Part shown: positions 1 through 10,356 of the stretch, piece after piece
Layout of the letters: each line of letters begins with the position of its first letter
Position numbering within the stretch: the first letter of the stretch is position 1
Assembly (NCBI GenBank): GCA_020054095.1
Contig: JAGVMA010000052.1
Span: forward strand, 186,001-250,000
Reading direction: 5' to 3'
DNA length: 64,000 nucleotides
Origin: Bacteroidia bacterium
GTDB taxonomy: Bacteria > Bacteroidota > Bacteroidia > JADZBD01
Notes under the pieces: generated by a model
Seen by the model: the letters and a program-made list of their open reading frames with translations, nothing else
What the model was told of the DNA's origin: nothing
Databases searched by the model: none
Made by a program: the position numbers and the translations under genes

Positions 1-515
1 AAGTACGATCTAAGGATAAGGACGGTTACGAAGCAGTTCAACTTGCTTTTGGCGAGCGCAAAGAAAAGCACTCGAACAAAGCAATGATGGGCCACTTTAA
101 AAAAGCCAACACCACACCAAAACGCAAAGTAGCCGAATTTAAGGGCTTTGAAGCAACAAAAAACTTAGGCGATGTGTTAACAGTAGCCGATGTTTTTACT
201 GAAGGCGAATTTGTTGACATTATAAGCAAATCAAAAGGTAAAGGATTTCAAGGTGTTATAAAACGCCATAACTTTAGTGGTGTAGGCGGCCAAACTCACG
301 GTCAGCACGATAGGTTACGTGCACCGGGTTCATTAGGTAACTCATCAACAGGTGCTCGCGTTATTCCGGGCAAACGCATGCCTGGCCGCACAGGTGGCAA
401 CCGCGTTAAATCACTAAACTTAGAAATAGTTAAAATATTAGCCGAAAAAAACCTAATCCTTGTAAAAGGTTCGGTAGCCGGCTCAATAGGAACTTTAGTT
501 ACAATTGAAAAATAA
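1..515 (+). CDS. rplC: 50S ribosomal protein L3, 5'-truncated by window edge
   Basis: The reading frame is open from base 3, well before the first internal ATG at 84, so this is the C-terminal 170 or so residues of L3; roughly 35 N-terminal residues lie outside the window. The glycine-rich segment around bases 270-400 ([10 protein letters not shown], then [11 protein letters not shown]) is the L3 loop that reaches toward the peptidyl-transferase centre. L3 is an early-assembling 23S rRNA binder. The stop is 2 nt before rplD, as expected in the S10 operon. Confidence 0.97.
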   Translation, partial: VRSKDKDGYEAVQLAFGERKEKHSNKAMMGHFKKANTTPKRKVAEFKGFEATKNLGDVLTVADVFTEGEFVDIISKSKGKGFQGVIKRHNFSGVGGQTHGQHDRLRAPGSLGNSSTGARVIPGKRMPGRTGGNRVKSLNLEIVKILAEKNLILVKGSVAGSIGTLVTIEK

Positions 516-517
516 TC

Positions 518-1144
518 ATGGAACTGTCAATATTAAATACAGAGGGTAAAAAAACGGCTAAATCGGTAAAACTCAACAAAGAAATTTTTGAGATTGAACC
601 TAATGACCATGCTATTTACTTAGATGTGAAACAACACCTTGCTAACAAACGCCAAGGAACACACAAAGCAAAACAACGTGCCGAAATTAACCGCACCACC
701 AAAAAATTAAAACGCCAAAAAGGTACAGGTGGCGCACGCGCAGGTTCAATGAAATCACCTTTGTTTCGTGGTGGTGGCCGTGTATTTGGTCCCGAGCCAC
801 GCGATTACACTTTTAAACTGAACAAAAAAGTAAAACAATTAGCACGCAAATCGGCTTTAACATATAAAGCAAAAGATAATTGCATCACTGTTTTAGAAGA
901 TGTGAAGTTTGAAAAGCCACAAACAAAACAATATATTTCTATGTTAACCAACCTTAAATTAGATGATAAGAAAACACTTTTAGTAGTGGGCGATATAAAC
1001 AAAAACGCTTTCTTATCAGCACGTAATTTAAGCGCAGCAAAAGTAGTTGCTGCAAAAGACATCAACACTTACGATATACTAAATGCCGATAACGTGTTAT
1101 TGTGCGAAAGCTCAATAAAACAAATAGAAACCATTTTAAGCTAA
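518..1144 (+). CDS. rplD: 50S ribosomal protein L4
   Basis: L4 of 208 residues, normal for the family. The conserved extended loop lies at about residues 66-92 ([11 protein letters not shown], then [10 protein letters not shown]); in the family it lines the exit tunnel. In enterobacteria L4 also represses its own operon, but no leader is visible here. It starts 2 nt after rplC and ends 6 nt before rplW, consistent with one transcript. Confidence 0.97.
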   Translation: MELSILNTEGKKTAKSVKLNKEIFEIEPNDHAIYLDVKQHLANKRQGTHKAKQRAEINRTTKKLKRQKGTGGARAGSMKSPLFRGGGRVFGPEPRDYTFKLNKKVKQLARKSALTYKAKDNCITVLEDVKFEKPQTKQYISMLTNLKLDDKKTLLVVGDINKNAFLSARNLSAAKVVAAKDINTYDILNADNVLLCESSIKQIETILS

Positions 1145-1150
1145 TTTGAA

Positions 1151-1456
1151 ATGAGCACATTAATAAAACCAATAATTACAGAAAAAATGACATCGCTTTC
1201 GGCCGACAAGTTTGCCGAAAAAGGATTTCGATATGCGTTTGTAGTTCACGAAAACGCTAACAAAATTGAAATTAAAAAAGCGGTAGAAAAACTTTACGGT
1301 GTTACCGTAGAAGCAGTTAACACAATTAACAACAATGGTAAACTAAAATCGCGCAACACACGTTCGGGCGTATTAGTGGGCCGTGTAAAACGTCATAAAA
1401 AAGCAATAGTAACCCTAAAGAAAGGCGAAACAATCGACTTTTTTGCAGGAATATAA
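1151..1456 (+). CDS. rplW: 50S ribosomal protein L23
   Basis: L23, 101 residues. It opens with the family signature (LIKPIITEKMT) and ends with the basic segment before the usual short tail. L23 sits at the tunnel exit and docks trigger factor and SRP. It lies between rplD and rplB in canonical order, with a 24-nt A-rich gap to rplB. Confidence 0.97.
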   Translation: MSTLIKPIITEKMTSLSADKFAEKGFRYAFVVHENANKIEIKKAVEKLYGVTVEAVNTINNNGKLKSRNTRSGVLVGRVKRHKKAIVTLKKGETIDFFAGI

Positions 1457-1480
1457 TAACGCACTAAGGAAAAGATAAAG

Positions 1481-2305
1481 ATGGCAATTAAAAAATTTAA
1501 ACCGGTAACTCCAGGATCACGTTTCAAAGAAATTGTGGTTAATGCGGATATTACTAAATCGCAACCTGAAAAATCGTTACTTGCCCCTAAGAAAAAATCG
1601 GGCGGAAGAAATAACTCAGGTAAAATGACTATGCGCTACATAGGCGGTGGTCACAAGCAACGCTACCGCATTATAGATTTTAAACGCGATAAGCAAGATA
1701 TTCCTGCAAAAGTTGTTAGCGTTGAATATGACCCTAACAGAACAGGTCGCATTGCGCTATTAAATTATGTGGATGGCGAAAAACGCTACATCATAGCACC
1801 ACACGGATTAAAAGTGGGACAAACTGTTATGGCAGGTCGCAAAGCTGCGCCTGAAGTAGGTAACGCATTGTACTTAAGCGATATTCCATTAGGAACAATT
1901 ATACACAACATTGAATTACGTCCGGGCGAAGGCGGCAGCATTGCACGCGGTGCCGGTTCGTACGCACAATTAACAGCTCGCGAAGGCAAATATGCAGTAT
2001 TGCGTATGCCATCGGGCGAAATGCGTATGATATTAGTTACTTGCATGGCATCTGTTGGTTCGGTTTCAAACCCCGATCATAGCTTAGAAAGTCACGGAAA
2101 AGCAGGTCGCAAACGCTGGTTAGGTCGCAGATCGCGCACCCGTCCGGTAGCGATGAACCCGGTTGACCATCCGATGGGAGGTGGCGAAGGCCGTGCATCT
2201 GGCGGACACCCGCGCTCACGCAAAGGGATTCCGGCTAAAGGATACAAAACTCGCTATCCTAAAAAAGCATCGAACAAATACATTATTGAAAGAAGAAAAA
2301 AATAA
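1481..2305 (+). CDS. rplB: 50S ribosomal protein L2
   Basis: L2 of 274 residues, full length. The C-terminal hallmark ([14 protein letters not shown] followed by [10 protein letters not shown], about residues 220-250) includes the conserved histidine near the peptidyl-transferase centre. L2 is needed for subunit association and tRNA binding. The start ATG is preceded by an A-rich stretch with only a weak purine run, typical of this window. Confidence 0.98.
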   Translation: MAIKKFKPVTPGSRFKEIVVNADITKSQPEKSLLAPKKKSGGRNNSGKMTMRYIGGGHKQRYRIIDFKRDKQDIPAKVVSVEYDPNRTGRIALLNYVDGEKRYIIAPHGLKVGQTVMAGRKAAPEVGNALYLSDIPLGTIIHNIELRPGEGGSIARGAGSYAQLTAREGKYAVLRMPSGEMRMILVTCMASVGSVSNPDHSLESHGKAGRKRWLGRRSRTRPVAMNPVDHPMGGGEGRASGGHPRSRKGIPAKGYKTRYPKKASNKYIIERRKK

Positions 2306-2315
2306 AAACTAAACA

Positions 2316-2594
2316 ATGGCACGTTCATTAAAAAAAGGACCTTTCGTAGATTACAAGTTGGATAAAAAAGCCCAAGCGATGATTAAATCGGGCAAAAAAC
2401 AACCTATCAAAACGTGGTCGCGCAGGTCAATGATTACCCCCGATTTTGTGGGAATGACTTTCTTGGTTCATAACGGCAATAAACACATTCCCGTTTATGT
2501 TACCGAAAACATGGTGGGACACAAATTAGGCGAATTTTCACCTACACGTATTTTCCGCGGACATTCAGGAAACAGAGATAAAGCAACTACATAA
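2316..2594 (+). CDS. rpsS: 30S ribosomal protein S19
   Basis: S19, 92 residues, beginning [15 protein letters not shown], the family N-terminus. The C-terminal [14 protein letters not shown] segment binds 16S rRNA in the head of the 30S subunit beside S13, which is encoded later in this operon. It starts 10 nt after rplB. Confidence 0.97.
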   Translation: MARSLKKGPFVDYKLDKKAQAMIKSGKKQPIKTWSRRSMITPDFVGMTFLVHNGNKHIPVYVTENMVGHKLGEFSPTRIFRGHSGNRDKATT

Positions 2595-2621
2595 TAAAAA
2601 CAGTAAGAATAAAACACTACA

Positions 2622-3026
2622 ATGGGTGCACGTAAAAAAGAAATGGCAGAAAAGCTAAAAGAGCAGCGTAAATCAGCTTACTACGCTAAGTTGAACAACT
2701 GCCCTACTTCGCCACGCAAAATGCGATTGGTAGCCGATTTAATTAAAGGCAAAGAAGTATCATTAGCATTAAACATATTAAAATTCAGCAAAAAAGAAGC
2801 AGCCGGCCGCATGGAAAAACTATTAACCTCGGCTATTGATAACTACGAAAAAAAATCGGGTGCTCGTGCTGATGAAGGAACATTATTTGTAAAAACCGTT
2901 ACCGTTGATAGCGCATTTATCCTAAAACGCCTTCGCACTGCACCACAAGGCCGTGCACACCGCGTTCGCAAGCGCTCTAACCACGTAACACTGGTAGTAG
3001 ATACTAAACAAACAACTGAAGAATAA
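2622..3026 (+). CDS. rplV: 50S ribosomal protein L22
   Basis: L22, 134 residues from the ATG at 2622. An alternative ATG at 2643 would remove seven residues. The core begins with [17 protein letters not shown], and the beta-hairpin that lines the exit tunnel is recognisable toward the C-terminus ([18 protein letters not shown]). The product is longer than the common 110 residues because of a basic N-terminal extension. Confidence 0.96.
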   Translation: MGARKKEMAEKLKEQRKSAYYAKLNNCPTSPRKMRLVADLIKGKEVSLALNILKFSKKEAAGRMEKLLTSAIDNYEKKSGARADEGTLFVKTVTVDSAFILKRLRTAPQGRAHRVRKRSNHVTLVVDTKQTTEE

Positions 3027-3047
3027 AAATTAATTAAAAAACAATAA

Positions 3048-3815
3048 ATGGGACAAAAAGCAAACCCGATAGGTAACAGATTAGGCATCATCAGAGGATG
3101 GGAATCAAGCTGGTATGGTGGCCGTAACTATTCAGATAAATTGGTTGAAGACCAAAAAATACGAGAATACTTAAATGCTCGCTTGGCTAAAGCAAGCATC
3201 TCTAAAATAGTTATAGAACGCACAGGTACCGAAAAACCTATTACAACTATTACCGTTCACACTGCACGTCCGGGCATTATTATAGGTAAAGGCGGTAAAG
3301 AGGTGGATAAGTTGAAAGAGGAATTAAAAAAGATTACCAAAAAAGAAGTTCAAATAAATATTTTTGAAGTAAAACGCCCTGAGTTAGATGCTCGCTTAGT
3401 TGCAGATAGCATTGCTCGCCAAATAGAAGGCCGTATATCTTACCGCAGAGCACTAAAAATGGCAGTTGCATCAGCAATGCGCATGGGAGCTGAAGGAATC
3501 AGAGTTCGTACATCGGGCCGTTTGGCAGGTGCTGAAATAGCACGTGTAGAAGGCTACATGGAAGGCCGCGTTCCACTTCACACATTCCGTGCAGATATTG
3601 ATTACTCAACAGCTGAAGCACACACTACCTACGGCCGCATAGGCGTTAAAGTATGGATTTGCCGTGGCGAAGTTTATGGCAAACGCGACTTATCGCCAAA
3701 CTTTGCACTAAACAAAGACAAAAAACAAGGCGGTGGTAACGACCAACAACGTAACAATAAAGGCGGTGGCCCCCGTGGCGACAACCGTGGAAAAAGAAGA
3801 GAAAACAAAGATTAA
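3048..3815 (+). CDS. rpsC: 30S ribosomal protein S3
   Basis: S3, 255 residues. The type II KH domain carries its GxxG loop as GKGG at residues 80-83. The C-terminal domain follows, and then an extra tail from about residue 218 that is rich in G, Q, N, R and K. S3 lies at the mRNA entry tunnel and contributes helicase activity with S4 and S5, both encoded downstream. The tail is low complexity and probably disordered. Confidence 0.97.
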   Translation: MGQKANPIGNRLGIIRGWESSWYGGRNYSDKLVEDQKIREYLNARLAKASISKIVIERTGTEKPITTITVHTARPGIIIGKGGKEVDKLKEELKKITKKEVQINIFEVKRPELDARLVADSIARQIEGRISYRRALKMAVASAMRMGAEGIRVRTSGRLAGAEIARVEGYMEGRVPLHTFRADIDYSTAEAHTTYGRIGVKVWICRGEVYGKRDLSPNFALNKDKKQGGGNDQQRNNKGGGPRGDNRGKRRENKD

Positions 3816-3838
3816 TAACTATATAAGCATAACATAAA

Positions 3839-4270
3839 ATGTTACAGCCAAAAAGAACAAAATTCAGAAAAACGCACAAAATGGTGGGCAAAGGCATCGC
3901 ACAGCGCGGCTTTACTCTTACCAGAGGTTCGTTTGGAATTAAAGCAGAAGAAGCAATATGGATTACGGCTCGCCAATTAGAAGCAGCTCGTGTTGCATTA
4001 ACTCGCCATTTAAAACGCGAAGGCCAAGTGTGGATTAATATTTTCCCTGATAAACCGGTAACACGCAAACCTGCAGAGGTACGTATGGGAAAAGGTAAAG
4101 GAGCTCCTGAATTTTGGGTAGCACCTATTAAACCCGGAAGCTTAATATTTGAAGTGGACGGAGTACCAATGGCAGTAGCAAAAGAAGCATTACGCTTAGC
4201 AGCTCAAAAACTACCTATCACAGTAAAATTTGTAGTTCGCAGAGATTACGTTGAAGAAAAAGCAGCATAA
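3839..4270 (+). CDS. rplP: 50S ribosomal protein L16
   Basis: L16, 143 residues, starting [11 protein letters not shown]. It has the conserved GIAQRG and [15 protein letters not shown] segments; the latter contains the arginine that is hydroxylated in some bacteria. L16 organises the A-site region of the 50S subunit. Its place between rpsC and rpmC is canonical. Confidence 0.97.
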   Translation: MLQPKRTKFRKTHKMVGKGIAQRGFTLTRGSFGIKAEEAIWITARQLEAARVALTRHLKREGQVWINIFPDKPVTRKPAEVRMGKGKGAPEFWVAPIKPGSLIFEVDGVPMAVAKEALRLAAQKLPITVKFVVRRDYVEEKAA

Positions 4271-4292
4271 TCCTTTATAAAAGACTTAGAAC

Positions 4293-4502
4293 ATGAAAAG
4301 AAAAGACCAACTATCAAACATTAAGCAACTATCTGACGCTGATTTAAAGGCAAAAATTGCTGAGCAAAAAGAAGCGCTTACAAAACTTAAATTCAATAAC
4401 ACTATCTCTCAAATAGATAACCCATTGAGATTAAGAACATCAAGAAAAGAAATTGCGCGCATGATTACTGAATTACAAGCACGCACAAAACAGGCAAAAT
4501 AA
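4293..4502 (+). CDS. rpmC: 50S ribosomal protein L29
   Basis: L29, 69 residues, a two-helix protein. It ends with the family signature region (NPLRLRTSRKEIARMITEL). L29 binds beside L23 at the exit tunnel. It starts 22 nt after rplP and ends 15 nt before rpsQ. Confidence 0.95.
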   Translation: MKRKDQLSNIKQLSDADLKAKIAEQKEALTKLKFNNTISQIDNPLRLRTSRKEIARMITELQARTKQAK

Positions 4503-4517
4503 AACTCCTGAAAAAAC

Positions 4518-4775
4518 ATGGAAAACAGAACAACGAGAAAAGAAAAAGTAGGCATTGTAACCAGCAATAAAATGCAAAAATCAATTGTTATTGCCGTAGA
4601 GCGTAAAGTAAAACATGCTAAATACGGCAAGTTCATTAAGCGCACATCTAAATTTATGGCGCACGATGAAAAAAACGAGTGCCAAGTAGGCGATTTAGTG
4701 CGCATTGAAGAAACACGCCCGCTAAGCAAAAACAAATGCTGGAGATTTGTTGAAATAATAGAAAAAGCAAAATAG
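4518..4775 (+). CDS. rpsQ: 30S ribosomal protein S17
   Basis: S17, 85 residues, an OB-fold primary rRNA-binding protein. Recognisable segments are [15 protein letters not shown] near the N-terminus and [16 protein letters not shown] near the C-terminus. Length and order between rpmC and rplN are standard. Confidence 0.96.
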   Translation: MENRTTRKEKVGIVTSNKMQKSIVIAVERKVKHAKYGKFIKRTSKFMAHDEKNECQVGDLVRIEETRPLSKNKCWRFVEIIEKAK

Positions 4776-4802
4776 AAGTTTACCTATATAATTTAAAACG
4801 AA

Positions 4803-5171
4803 ATGATACAATCAGAATCAAGATGTACAGTAGCCGATAACAGCGGAGCAAAAGAAGTGCTTGTGATACGTGTATTGGGCGGTACAAAAAAGAGATATGC
4901 TCGCATAGGCGATAAAGTGGTGGTTACCGTTAAAAACGCAATGCCGGCAGGTAACATAAAAAAAGGCGCTGTATCAAAAGCAGTAGTAGTACGCACTGCA
5001 AAAGAAACAAAACGTCCGGATGGTTCATACATCCGTTTTGACGACAATGCGGTGGTATTATTAAACGCTCAAGACGAATTGCGCGGCACACGTATATTCG
5101 GGCCTGTAGCCCGCGAGTTACGCGAAAAACAATTCATGAAAATTGTATCATTAGCACCCGAAGTAATTTAA
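4803..5171 (+). CDS. rplN: 50S ribosomal protein L14
   Basis: L14, 122 residues, exactly the usual length. It begins [19 protein letters not shown] and contains the signature [18 protein letters not shown]14 forms an intersubunit bridge and is the docking site for the silencing factor RsfS. No unusual features. Confidence 0.98.
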   Translation: MIQSESRCTVADNSGAKEVLVIRVLGGTKKRYARIGDKVVVTVKNAMPAGNIKKGAVSKAVVVRTAKETKRPDGSYIRFDDNAVVLLNAQDELRGTRIFGPVARELREKQFMKIVSLAPEVI

Positions 5172-5192
5172 AACAGCATAACAGTAAATAAA

Positions 5193-5513
5193 ATGCAAAA
5201 AAAATTAAAGTTAAGAAAAGGAGATTTGGTTAAAGTAATGACCGGAACTTCAAAAGGAAAAGAAGGCAAAATCATCTCTATTGATCGTAAATCATTGCGT
5301 GCAATTGTAGAAGGCGTAAACTTAGTATCGCGCCACACCAAGCCAAATTCTAAAAGCCCACAAGGCGGTATTGTAAAAAAAGAAGCTCCTATTCATATCT
5401 CTAACCTGATGTATGTAGAAGGTGGCAAAACCACACGCATAGGCCGTAAGTTAGATGAAAAAACAGGAAAATTAGTACGATTCTCAATAAAGTCAAACGA
5501 AGTTATAAAGTAA
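5193..5513 (+). CDS. rplX: 50S ribosomal protein L24
   Basis: L24, 106 residues. The KOW motif is at the N-terminus ([19 protein letters not shown]). L24 is one of two assembly initiators of the 50S subunit. The stop is 4 nt upstream of the rplE start. Confidence 0.97.
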   Translation: MQKKLKLRKGDLVKVMTGTSKGKEGKIISIDRKSLRAIVEGVNLVSRHTKPNSKSPQGGIVKKEAPIHISNLMYVEGGKTTRIGRKLDEKTGKLVRFSIKSNEVIK

Positions 5514-5517
5514 AACA

Positions 5518-6081
5518 ATGAGTTACTCACCACGTTTAAAAGACAAGTATAAAAAAGAAGTAGTTCCTGCCTTGCAGCAAGAATTCAAATTCAAATCATC
5601 AATGCAAGTTCCTCGTTTGGAAAAAATATGCATCAACCAAGGTATTGGCGATGCAGTATCAGACAAAAAGATGATTGAAGCAGCAGTTAATGAATTAACC
5701 GCTATCACTGGTCAAAAAGCAGTAGCTACCTACTCTAAAAAAGACATCTCTAACTTTAAGTTGCGCAAAGGCGTTCCGATAGGAGTGCGCGTTACATTAC
5801 GCGGCAATATCATGTACGAGTTTTTAGATCGCTTAATTGCAGCATCACTACCACGTATCCGCGATTTTAGAGGCGTGAACGAAAAAGGATTTGATGGCCG
5901 CGGAAACTACACGTTAGGTGTTACCGAGCAAATCATTTTCCCTGAGATTAACATTGATAAAGTAACAAAAATGAATGGTATGGACATCACCTTTGTTACC
6001 TCATCGCAAAGCGACAAAGAAGCTCACGCTTTATTAAGAGAATTCGGAATTCCGTTTAAAAACAATAAAAAACAACAATAG
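5518..6081 (+). CDS. rplE: 50S ribosomal protein L5
   Basis: L5, 187 residues. It has the conserved [19 protein letters not shown] segment and the downstream FPEINIDKV motif. L5 binds 5S rRNA together with L18, encoded later in the operon, and contacts P-site tRNA. Confidence 0.98.
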   Translation: MSYSPRLKDKYKKEVVPALQQEFKFKSSMQVPRLEKICINQGIGDAVSDKKMIEAAVNELTAITGQKAVATYSKKDISNFKLRKGVPIGVRVTLRGNIMYEFLDRLIAASLPRIRDFRGVNEKGFDGRGNYTLGVTEQIIFPEINIDKVTKMNGMDITFVTSSQSDKEAHALLREFGIPFKNNKKQQ

Positions 6082-6087
6082 CACACC

Positions 6088-6357
6088 ATGGCTAAAGAAT
6101 CAATGAAGGCGCGCGATGTAAAGCGCAAAAAATTAGCGGCACGTTACGCAAAAAAACGCGAAGAATTAAAAGCAGCTGGCGATTTTATCGCTCTTAGCAG
6201 ATTGCCTCGTAACTCTTCACCGGTTCGCCAACGAAACCGTTGCAAACTAACAGGCCGCCCACGCGGATACATTCGCCAGTTCGGTGTTTGCCGTAACCAG
6301 TTTCGCGAATTAGCACTTATGGGCAAAATACCGGGTGTAACTAAAGCAAGCTGGTAA
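6088..6357 (+). CDS. rpsN: 30S ribosomal protein S14 (zinc-free long form)
   Basis: S14, 89 residues. This is the long form without the paired CxxC zinc ribbon; only two isolated cysteines remain, in [12 protein letters not shown] and FGVCRNQF. The C-terminus ends in the conserved IPGVTKASW. It starts 6 nt after rplE. Confidence 0.96.
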   Translation: MAKESMKARDVKRKKLAARYAKKREELKAAGDFIALSRLPRNSSPVRQRNRCKLTGRPRGYIRQFGVCRNQFRELALMGKIPGVTKASW

Positions 6358-6398
6358 TTAAAAAAAAACTGAAACCAAAAAAACTAAATAAGTAAACA

Positions 6399-6794
6399 AT
6401 GACTGATCCAATAGCAGATTACTTAACAAGATTAAGAAACGCATTACAAGCACAACACCGTGTGGTAGAAATACCTGCTTCTAATCTTAAGAAAGCAATG
6501 ACAAAAATTCTTTTTGAAAAAGGCTATATTTTAAACTACAAGTTTGAAGAAACAGAAAACAACCAAGGTTCAATAAAAATTGCTTTAAAATATTCGGCTA
6601 ACCGCCAGCCGGCTATTAAAAGTATTCAACGTGCGAGCCGCCCCGGCATGCGTAAATATGCAGGCAGCGAAAAATTGCCACGTGTGTTAAACGGATTGGG
6701 CATTGCTATTGTTTCTACATCAAAAGGAGTAATGAGCGATAAAGAAGCAAAAGCACAGCACATAGGTGGCGAAGTATTATGCTATGTGTATTAA
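6399..6794 (+). CDS. rpsH: 30S ribosomal protein S8
   Basis: S8, 131 residues, with the family start MTDPIADYLTRLRNA and the C-terminal signature LGIAIVSTSKGVMSDKEA. S8 is a primary 16S rRNA binder that controls the spc operon in E. coli; no matching regulatory hairpin was identified here. Confidence 0.97.
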   Translation: MTDPIADYLTRLRNALQAQHRVVEIPASNLKKAMTKILFEKGYILNYKFEETENNQGSIKIALKYSANRQPAIKSIQRASRPGMRKYAGSEKLPRVLNGLGIAIVSTSKGVMSDKEAKAQHIGGEVLCYVY

Positions 6795-6819
6795 TTATTA
6801 ATTAGAAAAGAACAGAAAA

Positions 6820-7374
6820 ATGTCACGAATAGGAAAATTACCGGTTGCAATTCCACAAGGTGTAGAAATTAAAGTTTCTGACAAAAATGTGGTTACCGTA
6901 AAAGGAAAATTAGGCGAATTAACGCGCAAACTTGATACTGCCATCACTGTAAAAGTAGAAGGTACTGAAGCTATTGTATCGCGTGCTACTGACCAAAAAC
7001 GCCACAGAGCTTTACATGGTCTTTACCGCGCTTTATTGGCTAACATGGTTAAAGGTGTATCGCAAGGTTATAAATTAGAACAAGAATTAGTGGGTGTGGG
7101 TTACCGTGCGGCTAACAAAGGTCAGTTATTAGAGCTTACATTAGGTTACTCGCATAACGTAGCTTTTGATTTACCAAAAGAAATAAAAGTAACTACTGCT
7201 CAAGAAAAAGGACAAAACCCTAAAATAGTTTTAGAAAGCGCTGATAACGAACTTTTGGGCTTAGTAGCATCAAAAATACGCTCGTTACGCAAACCTGAGC
7301 CATACAAAGGAAAAGGTATTAAATTCTCTAACGAGATTTTACGCAGAAAAGCAGGTAAAGCAGCAGGTAAATAA
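6820..7374 (+). CDS. rplF: 50S ribosomal protein L6
   Basis: L6, 184 residues, with two tandem L6 folds. It begins MSRIGKLPVAIPQGVE, and the C-terminal signature (RKPEPYKGKGI) is intact. L6 stabilises the GTPase-associated region of the 50S subunit. Confidence 0.97.
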   Translation: MSRIGKLPVAIPQGVEIKVSDKNVVTVKGKLGELTRKLDTAITVKVEGTEAIVSRATDQKRHRALHGLYRALLANMVKGVSQGYKLEQELVGVGYRAANKGQLLELTLGYSHNVAFDLPKEIKVTTAQEKGQNPKIVLESADNELLGLVASKIRSLRKPEPYKGKGIKFSNEILRRKAGKAAGK

Positions 7375-7421
7375 TAGCTAAACACTATTCACAGTAAAGA
7401 AAAAATAAAAGACTAAATAAA

Positions 7422-7778
7422 ATGGCAAAAACAAAAGTTGAAAGACGCTTAAAATTAAAAAAGAAAATTCGCGGAGTAATTAGCGGTGATGCCGGAGCTC
7501 CACGCCTAACCGTTTTTCGTAGCAATAAACAAATTTATGCTCAGTTAGTTGATGATGTAGCAGGCAAAACACTTGCGGCAGCAGCTTCAATAGAAAAAGA
7601 CTTAGCAGGCAAAAAGGTAAACAAAACCGAACAAGCCAAATTAGTAGGCAAAACAATTGCCGAAAAAGCAATGAAATCAGGCATCACAGCAGTTCGCTTT
7701 GACAGAAACGGCTACTTATATCATGGTCGTGTTAAAGCTTTAGCCGATGCAGCACGCGAAGCAGGTCTTAAATTTTAA
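7422..7778 (+). CDS. rplR: 50S ribosomal protein L18
   Basis: L18, 118 residues. Visible family segments are [16 protein letters not shown] and [26 protein letters not shown]. It binds 5S rRNA with L5. The 47-nt gap from rplF is A-rich and shows no promoter consensus. Confidence 0.97.
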   Translation: MAKTKVERRLKLKKKIRGVISGDAGAPRLTVFRSNKQIYAQLVDDVAGKTLAAAASIEKDLAGKKVNKTEQAKLVGKTIAEKAMKSGITAVRFDRNGYLYHGRVKALADAAREAGLKF

Positions 7779-7802
7779 TTATATACAAGCACAAATAAAA
7801 AC

Positions 7803-8321
7803 ATGGCACAAGAAAACATAAAAAGAGTAAAATCAAGCGAAATTGAACTAAAAGACCGTTTGGTAGCAGTACAGCGTGTAACTAAAGTTACAAAAGGTGG
7901 TCGCACATTCAGTTTCTCGGCAATTGTGGTAGTAGGAAACGAAAAAGGCGTGGTAGGTTATGGCTTAGGTAAAGCTAAAGAGGTAACAGATGCAATCACT
8001 AAAGGCATTGATGATGCTAAAAAGAACTTAATTAAAGTTCCTATTTTAAAAGGTACGATACCTCACCTGCAATATGGTAAATACGGTGGTTCGCGCGTAT
8101 TACTAAAACCTGCATCGCAAGGTACCGGAGTTATTGCCGGTGGTGCTATGCGTGCTGTTTTAGAAAGCGTAGGCGTGCACGATGTATTAGCTAAATCGCA
8201 AGGATCGTCAAACCCGCACAGCGTGGTAAAAGCTACAATAGATGCACTTACCAACCTGCGCGATGCTTACACAGTAGCTCAAAACAGAGGCATTACCGTT
8301 GACCAAGTATTTAAAGGATAA
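7803..8321 (+). CDS. rpsE: 30S ribosomal protein S5
   Basis: S5, 172 residues. The double-stranded-RNA-binding-like N-domain carries the S5 signature ([20 protein letters not shown]), followed by the C-terminal domain with [22 protein letters not shown]5 works with S3 and S4 at the mRNA entrance and in decoding fidelity. Confidence 0.97.
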   Translation: MAQENIKRVKSSEIELKDRLVAVQRVTKVTKGGRTFSFSAIVVVGNEKGVVGYGLGKAKEVTDAITKGIDDAKKNLIKVPILKGTIPHLQYGKYGGSRVLLKPASQGTGVIAGGAMRAVLESVGVHDVLAKSQGSSNPHSVVKATIDALTNLRDAYTVAQNRGITVDQVFKG

Positions 8322-8343
8322 ACCGACAAGAAAATATAACACG

Positions 8344-8520
8344 ATGGCAAAAATTAAAATAAAATACGTAAAAAGCATGCTCGACAGACCGGAGCGCCAA
8401 AAACGCACTATGCGTGCTTTAGGTTTCAGAAAACTTAACCAAGTAGTAGAAAAAGAAGCTACACCTCAGGTTTTAGGCATGATAGCTAAAGTAAAACACA
8501 TGTTATTTATTGAACAATAA
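8344..8520 (+). CDS. rpmD: 50S ribosomal protein L30
   Basis: L30, 58 residues from the ATG at 8344. The frame extends upstream to an ATG at 8299 inside the end of rpsE, but that extension does not look like L30 and would overlap rpsE, so the internal start MAKIKIKYVKS is used. The family segment TMRALGFRKLNQVV is present. Confidence 0.95.
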   Translation: MAKIKIKYVKSMLDRPERQKRTMRALGFRKLNQVVEKEATPQVLGMIAKVKHMLFIEQ

Positions 8521-8544
8521 TATTAACTAAGATACTACAATACA

Positions 8545-9000
8545 ATGAAATTGAATAACTTAAAACCTGCTGAAGGTTCGGTAAAAAAAGAAAAAAAGCG
8601 CATCGGTCGTGGTGAAGGTTCCGGAAAAGGTGGAACATCTACAAAAGGACACAAAGGAGCTCAATCGCGCGCAGGTTACTCTCAAAAACGTGGACACGAG
8701 GGTGGTCAAATGCCATTACAAAGACGCATTCCTAAATTCGGTTTTAAAAACATTAGCCGCATTGAATACAATGGAATTAACCTGGATACTTTACAGGGTT
8801 TAATTGAATCTAAAAAACTAAACGCTGTTGATACAGCAACTTTGATTGAAAGCGGCTTAGTATCTAAAAATGACCGAGTTAAGATACTCGGAAGAGGTGA
8901 ATTAAAAGCTAAAGTAGATGTAAAAGCACACGCATTTTCAGCATCGGCAAAAGCAGCTATTGAAGCAAAAGGCGGTGTAGCAACAGTAATTCAAAAGTAA
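8545..9000 (+). CDS. rplO: 50S ribosomal protein L15
   Basis: L15, 151 residues. It has the glycine-rich basic N-terminal extension (GRGEGSGKGGTSTKGHKG) that threads into 23S rRNA and a C-terminal globular L15/L18e fold. It directly precedes secY, as in most bacteria. Confidence 0.97.
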   Translation: MKLNNLKPAEGSVKKEKKRIGRGEGSGKGGTSTKGHKGAQSRAGYSQKRGHEGGQMPLQRRIPKFGFKNISRIEYNGINLDTLQGLIESKKLNAVDTATLIESGLVSKNDRVKILGRGELKAKVDVKAHAFSASAKAAIEAKGGVATVIQK

Positions 9001-9019
9001 TTAGGGATTTATATCTGAT

Positions 9020-10348
9020 ATGAAAAATTTTATCAAAAAAATAAAAGACATTTGGTCAATTGAGGAGTTACGCTTCCGCATATTAGTTACGCTGGGCTTT
9101 ATCCTCATTTACAGATTAGGTTCTTTTATCGTTTTACCGGGTGTTGACTCAGTTGCCTTAGCAGCAAGCTCAGCATCTCGTTCCGAAGGTATCTTGGGAA
9201 CCATAAATATGTTTACCGGTGGCGCTTTTGCAAAAGCATCCATTTTTGCATTAGGTATTATGCCATATATTTCGGCATCTATCGTAGTGCAATTATTGGG
9301 CATGGCTATCCCCTACTTTCAGCGTATGCAAAAAGAAGGCGAAAGCGGTCGTAAAAAACTAAACCAAATTACCCGCATGCTAACCATCCTTATCACAGCA
9401 TTGCAGGCACCTACTTATATCGCATCACAAGTTCCGGCCGATGTTCGCCCCGATGATTTCTTGTGGTGGTTCTCAAGCGTATCAATACTTATTGCCGGAA
9501 CCATGTTTGTAATGTGGCTTGGTGAGCGTATTACTGACAAAGGATTGGGTAACGGTATTTCACTAATCATTATGGTGGGCATTATTGCCGACCTGCCTTT
9601 CGCATTTTTCTCTGAATTTGGTGCACGCATGGAAAGCAAAGGCGGTGGCTTAATTATGCTCCTTGTTGAGTTAGCTTTCTTGCTCTTTGTAATCATTATC
9701 TCCATATTATTAGTTCAGGGTACACGAAAAATACCGGTTCAGTTCGCCAAAAAAATTATTGGCAACAAGCAATACGGTGGTCAGCGCCAGTACATTCCAT
9801 TAAAAGTGAATGCTGCCGGAGTTATGCCAATCATTTTTGCACAGGCAATTATGTTTATTCCTATCACATTAGTTGGCCTATCTCAGTCATCAACAGGACT
9901 TGTAAATATATTATCAGACCATAACGGATGGGTGTATAACACCATTTTCCTATTCCTTATCGTTGTTTTTACTTATTTCTATACAGCAATAATGGTAAAC
10001 CCTAACCAAATGGCGGAAGATATGAAACGCAATGGCGGATTTGTGCCGGGCGTAAAACCAGGCAAAAAAACAGCCGAATTTATTGATGAAATTATGTCGA
10101 GAATAACATTGCCCGGCTCGCTTTTCTTGGGCTTAGTAGCAATACTACCTGCATTCGCTAAAAATTTACTGGATATGAACGATCAGTTTGCACGCTTCTA
10201 TGGTGGAACATCATTGCTTATCCTTGTGGGAGTTGTATTAGATACACTACAGCAGATAGAAAGTCATTTATTGATGCGCCATTACGATGGATTAATGAAA
10301 TCCGGAAGAATTAAAGGTCGCTCATCAATGACAATGCAGCAAGCATAA
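9020..10348 (+). CDS. secY: Protein translocase subunit SecY
   Basis: SecY, 442 residues, with ten predicted membrane helices; it forms the Sec channel with SecE and SecG. Recognisable motifs include GIMPYISASIVVQLL (plug and TM2 region), LGERITDKGLGNGISLII and FAQAIMFIP. A cytosolic loop with the conserved proline- and glycine-containing turn precedes the last helices. It sits between rplO and map, the typical Bacteroidota arrangement without adk. Confidence 0.97.
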   Translation: MKNFIKKIKDIWSIEELRFRILVTLGFILIYRLGSFIVLPGVDSVALAASSASRSEGILGTINMFTGGAFAKASIFALGIMPYISASIVVQLLGMAIPYFQRMQKEGESGRKKLNQITRMLTILITALQAPTYIASQVPADVRPDDFLWWFSSVSILIAGTMFVMWLGERITDKGLGNGISLIIMVGIIADLPFAFFSEFGARMESKGGGLIMLLVELAFLLFVIIISILLVQGTRKIPVQFAKKIIGNKQYGGQRQYIPLKVNAAGVMPIIFAQAIMFIPITLVGLSQSSTGLVNILSDHNGWVYNTIFLFLIVVFTYFYTAIMVNPNQMAEDMKRNGGFVPGVKPGKKTAEFIDEIMSRITLPGSLFLGLVAILPAFAKNLLDMNDQFARFYGGTSLLILVGVVLDTLQQIESHLLMRHYDGLMKSGRIKGRSSMTMQQA

Positions 10349-10356
10349 ATTTTAAA

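Noticed and set aside
3646-4068. A 140-codon minus-strand frame over rpsC and rplP
   Set aside because: It lies fully over two certain ribosomal protein genes and has no protein-like organisation.
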